Assembly (NCBI RefSeq): GCF_001042715.1
Contig: NZ_CP009687.1
Span: forward strand, 124,001-188,000
Length of the DNA stretch: 64,000 bases
Source of the DNA: Clostridium aceticum
GTDB taxonomy: Bacteria > Bacillota > Clostridia > Peptostreptococcales > Natronincolaceae
Direction: 5' to 3'
Numbering within the stretch: the first letter of the stretch is position 1; the number at the start of each line of letters is the position of its first letter. Under the pieces are notes generated by a model. The model saw nothing but the letters and a program-made list of their open reading frames with translations. It made no database searches and had not been told where the DNA came from. Below are positions 21,226-30,740 of the stretch, one piece after another. The position numbers were made by a program, and so were the translations under genes.

Positions 21226-23130
21226 ATGAAAAGCTTAAGAAAATTGTTTATAGTAGTAATGATACTATCAACGCTTATAGCTGCAACTAGTACGAGCTTT
21301 GCTGCTATATCCTTTGCTGATGTAGGAGCAAACTACTGGGGAAGACAGCATATTGAAAAAATGGCAGGAAAAAGCATCGTAAGTGGTATGGATGAAAACG
21401 GAAAACGGGTATTTAAGCCAGAGAATCCAGTCAGTAAAGTACAAGCATTACACATGATATTTAGAACCCTACGAGCTACCAATAGTTTGCAGTCTACAGC
21501 AAACTTTACAAATAAATATCAGGAGGTAATGGCATCTTACAACGTCCCTGAGTGGGCCTATGAGGCGGTGGCTTATTCTTTAGAGTATGAAATCTTGACT
21601 GGCGGAGAATTAGCTGAATTAATGAGAGGGGACCAACAATACCCTGCCACAAGGCAGCAGGTAGCGGTTTACTTAGGTAAGGCGATAGACACTGACCCCC
21701 AAGGAAGTGCCGTTTCTATTATAACTTTTATTGACAGGGAACTTATTGATGCTACAGCACTGCCTTATGTGGAGTTGTTAGTAGGACATAATATCATTTC
21801 GGGAGATGATAAAAACCACTTTAACCCCAGAAGCACTATCACAAGAGCACAGATGGCAGCGATTTGTTCTAAGGCTTATGATGTGCTAGAGGAAGAAATA
21901 GTTATAGAAGTACCAGTACCACAGCCACAACCACAACCACAACCACAACCAGTACAGCCAGTGGAAGAAGAAAAACCAAAAACTACGAAGCTTCTGGGCA
22001 CTATTGAATATGTAGTAGCAGATACTAGAACCCTTCTTGTTCGTAACGAGGAAGAAAATAACGTGCTATATGAAATAGAAACTTATACAGAGGTTTTTGT
22101 AGATAGTGTAAAAAGAAATATAAATAGTTTATCCAAAGGGCAAAGAGTTAGCTTGGAATTTGATCAATATAACCGATTAGTAAAGATAGAAGTAAATCCT
22201 CAACAAAACAAAGTTGCAGGCTTTATCGACAACGTGCTACTTGGAGATCTTTATGATAGAATTATTGTCGGAGGAAAAACCTACAGAGTATATGCAGATG
22301 CAGAGATACTTATAAAAGATAAAAAAGCAACAATAAGAGATTTGAGAGAAGACGATTCCGTAACAGTACATTATGATGGGGAAAGGGCATTAAAAATTGT
22401 CGTTGAAAACCAAAACCAAAGTTTTACAGGAATACTAGAGAGTGGAGTCAGCTTTACTCGATATCCATACACCATCAAGGTGAGGATAGTAGGCAATGCT
22501 GTTAGAGATCTTCAAATAGATGAAGATACCGTTGTTAGAAGAAATAATAGAAGAGCATACTTGGATGAATTATCAAGAGGAGATATTGTTAATATTACAA
22601 CAAAAGACAACTTGATTACCCGCATCGAAGCCACTTCAGGTATCACTAGGACCCAAGAAGATGAAGGAATTATTACAAGTATCACCATCAGTGATCCAAT
22701 GAAAATAACTATCCTTAATGATGATGATGATGAATTTATTTATGAAGTAGACAACGCTACATCTATATATATAAATAATTTGAAATCCTCTATATCAGAC
22801 TTGAAACTTCACTATAGAGTTAAATTAAAACTACAAAATGGTGTAGTTACACAAATAGATGCACAAAAAGTAGAACAAGGCAATGCTATTAGTGGAACTA
22901 TAACAAGAATCAATAGCAGTATCGATCGGGTCATTGTAAGAACCTACGATGCAGCTACAAGAAAATCGGAAGAAGTCTCCGTTTATATTGGTAGAGATAC
23001 AGAAATCTATATTGGAGGAAAAGTAGAGTCAAGCATAAGATACTTAGCAGTGAATGACCAAGTATTTATTGACGGAAAATATGAAGATGGTATCTTGGTA
23101 GCTACTAATGTTTTTGTACGTAATAACTAA
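21226..23130 (+). CDS. Secreted SLH protein with five ~75-residue C-terminal repeats
   Basis: The 634-residue product has a signal peptide ending near SFA. Three SLH domains lie at about residues 26-85, 95-150 and 165-225 (ITRAQMAAICSKA). A proline-glutamine linker follows at about 229-245. The remainder consists of five beta-rich units of 70-80 residues, each with a 'G.I......v.v....y.v...t.i..n.k..i..L..gd.v.v...' pattern. The same pattern can be traced in the SLH protein at 6644-9451. I do not know a name for this repeat. A GGGGGAT ribosome binding site precedes the ATG. A terminator follows, so this is a single-gene transcript. Confidence 0.85.
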   Translation: MKSLRKLFIVVMILSTLIAATSTSFAAISFADVGANYWGRQHIEKMAGKSIVSGMDENGKRVFKPENPVSKVQALHMIFRTLRATNSLQSTANFTNKYQEVMASYNVPEWAYEAVAYSLEYEILTGGELAELMRGDQQYPATRQQVAVYLGKAIDTDPQGSAVSIITFIDRELIDATALPYVELLVGHNIISGDDKNHFNPRSTITRAQMAAICSKAYDVLEEEIVIEVPVPQPQPQPQPQPVQPVEEEKPKTTKLLGTIEYVVADTRTLLVRNEEENNVLYEIETYTEVFVDSVKRNINSLSKGQRVSLEFDQYNRLVKIEVNPQQNKVAGFIDNVLLGDLYDRIIVGGKTYRVYADAEILIKDKKATIRDLREDDSVTVHYDGERALKIVVENQNQSFTGILESGVSFTRYPYTIKVRIVGNAVRDLQIDEDTVVRRNNRRAYLDELSRGDIVNITTKDNLITRIEATSGITRTQEDEGIITSITISDPMKITILNDDDDEFIYEVDNATSIYINNLKSSISDLKLHYRVKLKLQNGVVTQIDAQKVEQGNAISGTITRINSSIDRVIVRTYDAATRKSEEVSVYIGRDTEIYIGGKVESSIRYLAVNDQVFIDGKYEDGILVATNVFVRNN

Positions 23131-23146
23131 AGACTAAGAATAAACT

Positions 23147-23177
23147 AAGCGGAGACTTCTCCGCTTTAATTTTTTTT
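23147..23177 (+). terminator. Terminator after the SLH repeat protein
   Basis: GCGGAGA (23149-23155) pairs with TCTCCGC (23158-23164), and a run of eight T residues follows at 23170-23177. It marks the boundary before the polysaccharide locus. Confidence 0.85.
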
Positions 23178-23386
23178 CATGTACTCTTACTTTTACAGTA
23201 TTTAGTATATTATATTTTCTTACATTTCTTGATTTATACAAAAAAGTCATATAAAATGAATAGTGGAAAGAATCCATGCATTTTATGACAGATTTCCAAT
23301 AAATGCTACATATTACATAGATTAGCGTAGCTTAATTCATGGCAAAAAAAATATTATTATATAATAGACAGAGGAGTTGAAGTTAA

Positions 23387-24601
23387 GTGGAAGAAATAAA
23401 CTTGAGAGAACTGATAGAAGTGTTAATAAAAAGAAAAATATTCATTATAGGGATAACGATAGTATCTATACTAATGGCAGGAATCGTTAGCTTTTTTAAG
23501 TTAGAACCAGTATATGAAACAAGAATGGTATTAATGGCATCCCAATTCAGTGATCGACTACAGTCTACACAAGTACAGGGTGAAGGGATCGATAGTATAT
23601 TGAACTCCTTATCAAAACTTCCCGTCATGACCCTAGAAACCTACCGCCAGCAAATAACAGCTCCTAGAATCATGCGAAGCACCATAGCAGATCTAGGATT
23701 AGAAGAGGAATACGATATTGAAAGCTTAGCAAGAGCTATCAAACTGGAAACAATCAAGGACACCAACTTGATCACCATCAAAATGCAGCATGGAGATCCA
23801 GAAAAGGCAGCAGAAATTGTGAATAAAGTAGGAGAAAACTTTGTAGCCTTCGTATCCGATAAAGCAAAGGAACATGCTACTACATCTTCAAAATATGTCG
23901 AAACGCAAATGCAAATTGAAATGGAAAAGCTGGAAGAAGCTCTAGAGGAGCTTAAAGAGTTTTTATCCCAACCAAGAGGTGTATCAGAGCTGGATAAGGA
24001 GTTGACAGCAAAATTAGAGCAGATCACATCCTATAAAACTGACTTAACTGACCTGGAAGTCCGACAAAATGCCTTAAAAGCTGCTATCACTGTAGCTGAA
24101 AGGGAAGCAAAGGATACAAATAGAGTCATTCTTAGAAACCAATCCAATGATGGTGAGAATGTATCTATTAACAATTTGCAGCTAATGATAGAAGATTCCG
24201 CTACATCGCTTAAAATTGAATTGGCAGAGGTAGAAGCAAGTACTCAGAGTGTAGGTCAGCAAATTAATGTGCTACAGCAACAAATTGAAGAGATTCAGGT
24301 AGAGTTACAAGACAAGAAACATGAAGAAAGGCTAATCAACCAAAAAGTATCTATAGCTCAAAATACCTACGATGCCTTTGTAAAGAAATACGAAGAGTTA
24401 AGAGTAACAGAGTCATCGCAGATCGGAGAAGCCACCATCACAGTCATATCTAGAGCCTTCCCAACCACTGTACCAGTAGGGCCTAAAAAAGCGCTAAATC
24501 TTGCAATAGCAGCGGTGCTAGGAGTGATGATTGGTGTATTTGTTGCCTTCTTTATAGAGTATTGGCAAACGTCTGGACAAGAAAAGCAAGCAGCACAGTA
24601 A
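23387..24601 (+). CDS. Wzz/GumC-type polysaccharide chain-length protein
   Basis: The start is GTG 23387, ten bases after GAGGAG. The 404-residue product has the Wzz topology. An N-terminal membrane segment (about 17-37, IFIIGITIVSILMAG) and a C-terminal one (about 367-390, after PVGPKKAL) flank a long external coiled-coil region. Such proteins set the modal length of Wzy-made polymers, here exopolysaccharide or cell-wall glycan. No autokinase domain is fused, and no separate tyrosine kinase gene is present in the window. It opens the glycan locus and is 57 nt from the ligase-like gene. Confidence 0.85.
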   Translation: MEEINLRELIEVLIKRKIFIIGITIVSILMAGIVSFFKLEPVYETRMVLMASQFSDRLQSTQVQGEGIDSILNSLSKLPVMTLETYRQQITAPRIMRSTIADLGLEEEYDIESLARAIKLETIKDTNLITIKMQHGDPEKAAEIVNKVGENFVAFVSDKAKEHATTSSKYVETQMQIEMEKLEEALEELKEFLSQPRGVSELDKELTAKLEQITSYKTDLTDLEVRQNALKAAITVAEREAKDTNRVILRNQSNDGENVSINNLQLMIEDSATSLKIELAEVEASTQSVGQQINVLQQQIEEIQVELQDKKHEERLINQKVSIAQNTYDAFVKKYEELRVTESSQIGEATITVISRAFPTTVPVGPKKALNLAIAAVLGVMIGVFVAFFIEYWQTSGQEKQAAQ

Positions 24602-24658
24602 AAACATCTAAGCCATAAATTTTTATTTTAAATTTGCTTACTCTAGGAGTGGTTGATA

Positions 24659-27640
24659 TTGAAAACAAAAGAATTAAAGAAAAAAAATAATGTTATTGAA
24701 AAAGAAAGGTCTGTTGCAGGTAAATCAAAGGGAATTGTTGTTTTTACCTTATTATGTATTTTGTTATTTTATCCTCCCTTCTTCAGAGGATTATTTTTTC
24801 AAAAAGAAATATTGATGACTCATATCCTTTCCTTTGGATTATTTATCATTTACTTAATAAATAAGACTACTAAAGGAGAAAAAGTCACTCTTGATAGTCC
24901 TTTTGATTATATAGGCATGTTTTTTATCGTTGCCTATATACTGCCTATTGTTTTTAGACAATGGGCAGATCTTAGGGAAGCTATAGGTTTAGTATTAAGA
25001 TATGTTAACTTTTTTGTTGTTTATCTTATGGTGAAGGACTATGCTAAGGAGGAAAGATATAAAAATTACATGCTAGATGTATTTATACTAAGTGGGACCT
25101 TAACAGCTCTCATAGGTCTTTTGGGAGCAGCTGGCTATGTAAATCTTCCAGACGTAGTATTGGGGGGCAATCGGATTTCCTCTACATTCCAGTATCCTAA
25201 TACCTTAGCAGCCTTCTTGATGACCTTATTCTTTATAACAGCAGAAAAGCAAGTCTCAGTAGAAAAGCTGTGGAGGAAAAACCTTTATGCTACAGCTGGG
25301 TTCTTGATGATTTTTACCTTTATCTTTACCTACTCTAGAGTAGCATGGATGATTTTCCCTATTTTTGCTGTAGTGTATTTAATTATTTTGCCAGCGGTTG
25401 TGAGACTGAAAGTTCTCTTCTATTATATTGCAGCAGGGCTGACAAGTCTACTGCTACTACAACCCTTCAATAATTACATTACTAACGTAGAGGATAAAAG
25501 CTCAATGGCTGTAATTACAATGCTAGTAGGAACAGCTATATTTATCGGGATCTATACAGTATTGCAATTTGCCAATGAAAGACTACAAAAAAGACATTAT
25601 AAAATCATTTATATAACCTTGGCGGGTGCCGCAGTAGTGATGGGAATTTTAGTAACAGCAGCCCTAAACATTACAACACCAGTAACCTTTGACAATACAG
25701 AGGTTCTAGAAGATAGAAATAACACGATTCATAGAGCAATTAGAAATATAGAGGCTAATCAAGATTATGTATTACAAGTAAATGTAGACTCCATAAGCAA
25801 TGAAGAAGGCCAGTGGCCTTGGAGAATTAGAATTGTTGGCGTTGATGGAGAAGGACAGCATCAAACCCTGCTAACTAGAAATGGTGAGGTTGAAGAGGAG
25901 GGAGCGATTCTAATTCCCTTCACTACCGAAGAGAATACGGAAGGGTTATCTATATATTTTGATAATCGACACCCTGGTACAAAGGTTACTTTTAATGAAG
26001 CACGCCTGATGGTCAATGGAGAAGTAGTAAGTAACATAAAGCTGAGCTATCGATTTATTCCAGAAAGTGTTGTTAACCGATTTAATGTAATGAACTTAAC
26101 AGAGCGTAGTTTTACTACAAGAACAGCCTTTTACAGAGATAGTTTTACGATATTTAAAGGCTATCCTATCTTTGGTGCTGGTGGTGGCGCATGGAATGGT
26201 CTTTATCCTAAGTATCAATCAGAGCCCTACTTCAGTACGGAAGTACACAACTACTTTTTGCAAACCCTAGTAGAGCTAGGGGCCATTGGTTTGTTATTAA
26301 TGGCAGCACTGATATTAGCAATTTTGACACTATTTATCATATATATAAAGAAGAGACAATTAAGAGAAATGACTATATTATTTGCTATACTATCTCTTCT
26401 AGTCCACAGCATTCTAGACTTTAACTTTTCTTATCTATCCATACCCCTATTTATGTGGAGCTTGATTGGGGTAGTTGATTCAAAACCTTTACTAGAAGAT
26501 AGCAGAGTAAAGATAATCAATCTGCAGGCTAAACTCAATAAAAGTATAGCAGCATTTATTCCACTGATGATAATACTACCACTTTTGTTGATATCTTTCT
26601 CTTTATACAGTGGGCATCAAGCAGCGACGGCGGCTGTATATGCCCTACAGGTGGGAGGAGATTTCGATAAGGGATATCAACTGATGGATAGCGCTGTAGG
26701 AAGAGATCCTTTTAACAAAGAATTTAGAATGGACTTAGCTCAGCTTCAAACCAGCATAGGTCAGCAAACTCAGCAGCAGCAGTGGCTGATGATGGCGGAG
26801 GAAAATATACAAAGTGCTTTAAAATATGCGCCCTATCATAATGGTGTACTGCAGCAGGCCTCAGCTTACTACACTTCCATGGGGGACTTTGAAAAAGCAG
26901 CTTACTATCTAGAAAAACTCATAGTAGCGGCTCCTTTAAGACAGCAAACCTATGAAACTACAGCGAAGATTTATAAGGCTATGGGGGATTATTATGAAGA
27001 TTTAGGAAAGCAGGAGGAAAGCTTTGAAATGTATGAGAAGGTTTTAGCGGTAGTAGAGGAAGTCATGGCTGCTAACGCAGTAGCAAGAAGACCACTTATC
27101 TTAAATCAAGAAACTATAGATGTAATTTTTACAAAAAGATATATTCTTGACAACATTAATAAGAAAGATAATTTACATAAGGTGGAAAGTGTTGTTTATC
27201 TATCCTATTTAGATTTAGATGTTGATGGAGATGGTAAACTAGATGAAAGAGGTTGGTGGATTTGGAATAGAGAGGGAGGTAATATTGCTATAGAAATGAC
27301 GGAGGAAGGAACTGTTGTTACCAACGATGGAAATGACATAGGAATACTATTATCGCCTCAAATAGAGTTACAGCCCTCTAAAACTTATGGCATTGACTTG
27401 AAGTTAAAGGCTGCAGCAGAAGACCATTATATACAACTGGTGATTTATAGCGGAAGTGGAACCAATACTCAGTTTAGCCAACATCCCCTAGAAGAACTTA
27501 CGGCAGAGGGAACATATAGCTTTACATTTACAACCACTGATGATATTGAAGAGGGGGGGCAGAATATAAGACTTTATCACCATGGTAATACCGATAAGGG
27601 TTTTACCGTAGAACAGATTCTACTTTATGAAATGAATTAA
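24659..27640 (+). CDS. O-antigen-ligase-family membrane protein with TPR region
   Basis: The start is most likely TTG 24659, nine bases after AGGAG; a second TTG at 24653 is too close to it. The roughly 993-residue protein has about 10-12 membrane segments in residues 20-660, interrupted by an extracellular beta domain (about 350-480). The Wzy_C signature lies around FGAGGGAWNGLYPKYQ and VHNYFLQTLVELG. TPR-like helices follow (about 690-830). A C-terminal beta domain includes a DVDGDGKLDE calcium-loop-like motif. Family members ligate or polymerise lipid-linked glycans. A separate EpsG-like polymerase lies at 39279, so this one may act in transfer. Confidence 0.8.
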   Translation: MKTKELKKKNNVIEKERSVAGKSKGIVVFTLLCILLFYPPFFRGLFFQKEILMTHILSFGLFIIYLINKTTKGEKVTLDSPFDYIGMFFIVAYILPIVFRQWADLREAIGLVLRYVNFFVVYLMVKDYAKEERYKNYMLDVFILSGTLTALIGLLGAAGYVNLPDVVLGGNRISSTFQYPNTLAAFLMTLFFITAEKQVSVEKLWRKNLYATAGFLMIFTFIFTYSRVAWMIFPIFAVVYLIILPAVVRLKVLFYYIAAGLTSLLLLQPFNNYITNVEDKSSMAVITMLVGTAIFIGIYTVLQFANERLQKRHYKIIYITLAGAAVVMGILVTAALNITTPVTFDNTEVLEDRNNTIHRAIRNIEANQDYVLQVNVDSISNEEGQWPWRIRIVGVDGEGQHQTLLTRNGEVEEEGAILIPFTTEENTEGLSIYFDNRHPGTKVTFNEARLMVNGEVVSNIKLSYRFIPESVVNRFNVMNLTERSFTTRTAFYRDSFTIFKGYPIFGAGGGAWNGLYPKYQSEPYFSTEVHNYFLQTLVELGAIGLLLMAALILAILTLFIIYIKKRQLREMTILFAILSLLVHSILDFNFSYLSIPLFMWSLIGVVDSKPLLEDSRVKIINLQAKLNKSIAAFIPLMIILPLLLISFSLYSGHQAATAAVYALQVGGDFDKGYQLMDSAVGRDPFNKEFRMDLAQLQTSIGQQTQQQQWLMMAEENIQSALKYAPYHNGVLQQASAYYTSMGDFEKAAYYLEKLIVAAPLRQQTYETTAKIYKAMGDYYEDLGKQEESFEMYEKVLAVVEEVMAANAVARRPLILNQETIDVIFTKRYILDNINKKDNLHKVESVVYLSYLDLDVDGDGKLDERGWWIWNREGGNIAIEMTEEGTVVTNDGNDIGILLSPQIELQPSKTYGIDLKLKAAAEDHYIQLVIYSGSGTNTQFSQHPLEELTAEGTYSFTFTTTDDIEEGGQNIRLYHHGNTDKGFTVEQILLYEMN

Positions 27641-27663
27641 AGTATAGTTAAAGCAAAAAATTA

Positions 27664-27692
27664 TTGACTAAATACAAGTAAAAATATATACT
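27664..27692 (+). promoter_or_regulatory. Promoter of the glycan-locus regulator
   Basis: TTGACT (27664-27669) and TATACT (27687-27692) are 17 bp apart. The predicted transcription start, near 27699, lies inside the palindrome that follows directly. Confidence 0.75.
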
Positions 27693-27729
27693 AAACTTAT
27701 AGCGTTCAAGAATTGAACGCTATAAGTTT
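27693..27729 (+). promoter_or_regulatory. 17-bp inverted repeat, likely operator over the transcription start
   Basis: AAACTTATAGCGTTCAA (27693-27709) is repeated perfectly in inverse at 27713-27729 around GAA. It begins directly after the -10 box and ends 17 nt before the ATG of a winged-helix regulator. The position suits autoregulation; an RNA hairpin or a weak terminator is the alternative. Confidence 0.65.
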
Positions 27730-27746
27730 AAGGTTAAGGTGAAGCG

Positions 27747-28259
27747 ATGGACAAAGAATATATTGTATTAGAAGAAGTAAAGGAAAATAGACACATATCT
27801 CAACGGCAATTAGCAGAAAAAACAGGACTCTCATTAGGCAGTGTAAATATTTTGCTTAAAAAAATGGTAAAAGAAGGTCTCATAAAGATGGAATTCATTC
27901 CCGCCAATAGAGTGGCATATATGTTAACCCCTAAAGGTATGGTGGAAAAGGCGAATAAAACATATAAGTACATAAAGCACCACTATAGAGTGATCGAAGA
28001 AACAAAAGAAAAAGCTAAGGTGATACTTACTCAGCTACTAGAAGAAAACCCCAAAATTTATATTGTGCTAGATGAAGAAGAAGTCAGTCAATTAGTTAGA
28101 ATAGCTATTGCTGAGCTTGATGTGCAAGATAAAGTAGTAATAGTAGGTAGGAGCCAAGAAATTTACCAAGAGAATTTACTAGTTGTTTTGAATAGGGTGG
28201 ATTATGAGACGTATGTTCAGAAGAATGGTAAGGTTGTTGATTTGGTTGAGAGGTTATAG
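27747..28259 (+). CDS. Winged-helix (MarR-like) regulator of the polysaccharide locus
   Basis: The 170-residue protein begins with a winged helix (about residues 1-75). Its recognition-helix text, ISQRQLAEKTGLSLGSVNILLKK, is typical of MarR/HTH_24-type regulators that open exopolysaccharide loci; the match is to the general type and was not searched. The C-terminal 90 residues (DEEEVSQLVRIAI, VVIVGRS) may sense a ligand or form dimers. The gene stands between the ligase-like gene and pglE, with its own promoter and palindrome just upstream, and no terminator follows it. It may control the 28-43 kb glycan genes as well as itself. Confidence 0.75.
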   Translation: MDKEYIVLEEVKENRHISQRQLAEKTGLSLGSVNILLKKMVKEGLIKMEFIPANRVAYMLTPKGMVEKANKTYKYIKHHYRVIEETKEKAKVILTQLLEENPKIYIVLDEEEVSQLVRIAIAELDVQDKVVIVGRSQEIYQENLLVVLNRVDYETYVQKNGKVVDLVERL

Positions 28260-28295
28260 GGATAAACAATCTTAGTATGAAAGGATGATACGATT

Positions 28296-29417
28296 ATGGC
28301 TGAAAATAAAAAAATCTGGCTTTCTTCACCACATATGAGTGATGAAGGTTATGAAATGCAATATGTACAAGAAGCATTCGATACAAACTGGATAGCCCCA
28401 CTAGGACCCAATGTAAATGAATTTGAAAAAGAACTAGCAGTTAAAGTCGGATCTAAACACGGTGCAGCTTTAGTATCGGGAACATCAGCTATTCATTTAG
28501 CTCTTAAGGCTGTAGGCGTTGGTGAGGGTGATATCGTCCTTTGTCAAAGTCTTACTTTCTCTGCTACTGCTAATCCTATTATATATCAAAATGCAACTCC
28601 AGTTTTTATAGATAGTGATTATGAAACATGGAATATGTGTCCTGAAGCTCTAGAGGCAGCCTTTGTGAAATACGGAGATAAAATTAAGGCTGTTTTAGTT
28701 GTACATTTATATGGTCTTTCTGCTGATATGGATAAGATTATGGAGATTTGTGATAAGTACAATGTATCGGTGATTGAAGATGCAGCTGAGTCACTAGGTG
28801 CCTACTATAAAGGAAAACATACAGGAAGCTTTGGTAAGTTCGGGGTGTTTTCATTTAACGGAAATAAGATTATCACTACATCAGGCGGAGGAATGTTAGT
28901 TTCTGATGATGAAGAGAAGATCAAGAAAGCTAGATTTTGGTCTACTCAATCTAGAGAAGCAACAAGGCACTATCAGCATGAGGAAGTTGGATTCAATTAC
29001 CGTATGAGCAATGTTGTTGCTGGAATTGGTAGAGGGCAGCTTAAGGTGTTAGATCAGAGAGTTGTTAAGAAGAAATATATATTTAAATTTTATAAAAGAG
29101 AATTAGGCGGTCTTGAGGGCGTAGAGTTTATGCCTATCAATGACTGGAATGAGCCGAACTACTGGTTAAGTGTAATGACACTGAATGGTCCAGCAAGACC
29201 TATTGATGTTATGGAGGCATTAGAGAAAGAGAATATAGAGTCAAGACAGGTGTGGAAGCCAATGCATATGCAGCCGTTTTTTGCTGAGTATGATTATATC
29301 GGGTCAGACGTAAGTGAGAAGCTGTTTGAGAATGGTGTATGCTTGCCATCTGATACGAAGATGACGGATGAGGATTTAAAGAGGATATGTTCAGTTATAA
29401 AGGAGCTGTGGAAGTAA
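28296..29417 (+). CDS. pglE: DegT/PglE-type sugar aminotransferase
   Basis: The 373-residue PLP enzyme belongs to the DegT/DnrJ/EryC1/StrS family. The PLP-lysine is Lys191 in FNGNKIITTSGGGM, and VIEDAAESLG supplies the cofactor-binding Asp. PglE-type members convert the UDP-4-keto sugar made from UDP-GlcNAc to the 4-amino sugar on the way to UDP-bacillosamine. The two next genes are the matching initiating transferase and acetyltransferase, which supports this reading over other 4-amino sugars. The gene ends 1 nt before the next ATG. The dehydratase that should make its substrate is 25 kb away at 54439. Confidence 0.85.
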   Translation: MAENKKIWLSSPHMSDEGYEMQYVQEAFDTNWIAPLGPNVNEFEKELAVKVGSKHGAALVSGTSAIHLALKAVGVGEGDIVLCQSLTFSATANPIIYQNATPVFIDSDYETWNMCPEALEAAFVKYGDKIKAVLVVHLYGLSADMDKIMEICDKYNVSVIEDAAESLGAYYKGKHTGSFGKFGVFSFNGNKIITTSGGGMLVSDDEEKIKKARFWSTQSREATRHYQHEEVGFNYRMSNVVAGIGRGQLKVLDQRVVKKKYIFKFYKRELGGLEGVEFMPINDWNEPNYWLSVMTLNGPARPIDVMEALEKENIESRQVWKPMHMQPFFAEYDYIGSDVSEKLFENGVCLPSDTKMTDEDLKRICSVIKELWK

Positions 29418-29418
29418 T

Positions 29419-30051
29419 ATGAAGAGAAAGAAAGGGTTCTATGAAAAGTTTATAAAAAGACCACAGGATCTTTTTCTTTCTATATCTGCTCTTATAGTTT
29501 TAACTCCTATACTTTTAATTGTGGCTATTTTGGTTAGAACAAAACTAGGTAGTCCAATCATATTTACTCAAGACAGACCAGGGAAAAATGAGAAGATATT
29601 CAAAATGTATAAGTTTAGAACTATGACAGATGAAAGAGATGAAAATGGAGATTTATTACCTGACTCAGTAAGATTAACCAAGTTTGGAAAAATACTTAGA
29701 GCCACAAGTTTAGACGAACTTCCAGAGCTTTGGAATATAGTTCGTGGAGATATGTCGGTAATAGGTCCTAGACCTTTATTGGTTAGCTACTTAGAGCTAT
29801 ATAACGAACATCAAAAGAGAAGGCACGAAGTAAGACCTGGTCTATCGGGATATGCCCAGGTCAATGGGCGCAATGCCATCAGCTGGGAAGATAAGTTTAA
29901 CCTAGATATAGAGTATGTAGACAATATAAGTTTTATGGAAGACTGGAAGATCATCTTAAAAACGATCAAGAAAGTATTTGTTAAGGAAGGTATTAGTTCA
30001 GATACATCTGTTACAATGGAGCCTTTTAGAGGAAGTAAAGTAGATAGCTAA
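29419..30051 (+). CDS. pglC: Initiating sugar-phosphate transferase (PglC/EpsL type)
   Basis: The 210-residue membrane enzyme transfers a sugar-1-phosphate, probably diacetylbacillosamine, to undecaprenyl phosphate to start glycan assembly. A single hydrophobic segment lies at about residues 14-36. The bacterial sugar transferase domain follows, with KMYKFRTM, RPGLSGYAQVNGRN and ATSLDELPELWN. The length matches the minimal PglC form, with no extra Rossmann or membrane domain. Its start lies 1 nt past the pglE stop, so the two are translationally linked. Confidence 0.88.
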   Translation: MKRKKGFYEKFIKRPQDLFLSISALIVLTPILLIVAILVRTKLGSPIIFTQDRPGKNEKIFKMYKFRTMTDERDENGDLLPDSVRLTKFGKILRATSLDELPELWNIVRGDMSVIGPRPLLVSYLELYNEHQKRRHEVRPGLSGYAQVNGRNAISWEDKFNLDIEYVDNISFMEDWKIILKTIKKVFVKEGISSDTSVTMEPFRGSKVDS

Positions 30052-30116
30052 AATATTGAGACTTTACACTTACTGCAATTATACATTTATTATATTCAGA
30101 GGGGAGTGTACTTATT

Positions 30117-30740
30117 ATGAAAGACAAGCTAATCATTATAGGTGCCAGTGGACACGGAAAAGTAGTTGCTGACATCGCAATAAAAATGAACAAGTGGCAA
30201 AGCATCTCATTCCTCGATGATGACGAGGCTATTAAGACATCTATGGGGTTAGAAGTGATCGGTAAGACTGCGGATGCTTTTACATATAAAGATGAAACTG
30301 ATTTCTTAGTGGCTATAGGGAATAATGCTGTTCGAGAAAAAATTCAAGAGAAACTAGAAGAAGAAGGAATGTCAGTAGTTAGTTTGATTCATCCAAGTGC
30401 TATTATTGGTACTGATATTGAGATCGGAATTGGGACAGCAGTAATGGCTGGAGTTGTTATAAACAGTTTTACTAAGATTGGTAATGGATGCATTATTAAT
30501 ACCAGCTCTAGCTTGGATCATGACAATGTAATTGAAGATTATGTGCACATTTCTCCAGGAGTTAGGACTGCAGGGAGTGTGGGTATTGGAAGAGGTTCAT
30601 GGTTAGGTATCGGAAGTGTTGTAAGCAATAACGTGAACATTTGCAGTGATTGCAAAATAGGTGCAGGGGCTGTGGTGGTTAAGGATATTACTGAACCTGG
30701 GACATATGTTGGGGTTCCGGTGAGGAGAGTTGATAGATGA
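30117..30740 (+). CDS. pglD: PglD-type sugar N-acetyltransferase
   Basis: The 207-residue enzyme has the PglD layout: an N-terminal Rossmann-like sugar-binding half (IIIGASGHGKVVADIA) and a left-handed beta-helix of hexapeptide repeats from about residue 85. The general base is probably His135 in SSLDHDN. It would acetylate the 4-amino group of the UDP-sugar with acetyl-CoA, giving UDP-diacetylbacillosamine. A GAGGGGAG ribosome binding site precedes the ATG. The stop codon overlaps the next gene's start by 4 nt. Confidence 0.87.
   Translation: MKDKLIIIGASGHGKVVADIAIKMNKWQSISFLDDDEAIKTSMGLEVIGKTADAFTYKDETDFLVAIGNNAVREKIQEKLEEEGMSVVSLIHPSAIIGTDIEIGIGTAVMAGVVINSFTKIGNGCIINTSSSLDHDNVIEDYVHISPGVRTAGSVGIGRGSWLGIGSVVSNNVNICSDCKIGAGAVVVKDITEPGTYVGVPVRRVDR

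Noticed and set aside
23336-23365. Promoter with TATAAT directly before the chain-length gene
   Set aside because: The -35 is poor, and the predicted start would fall inside the ribosome binding site.
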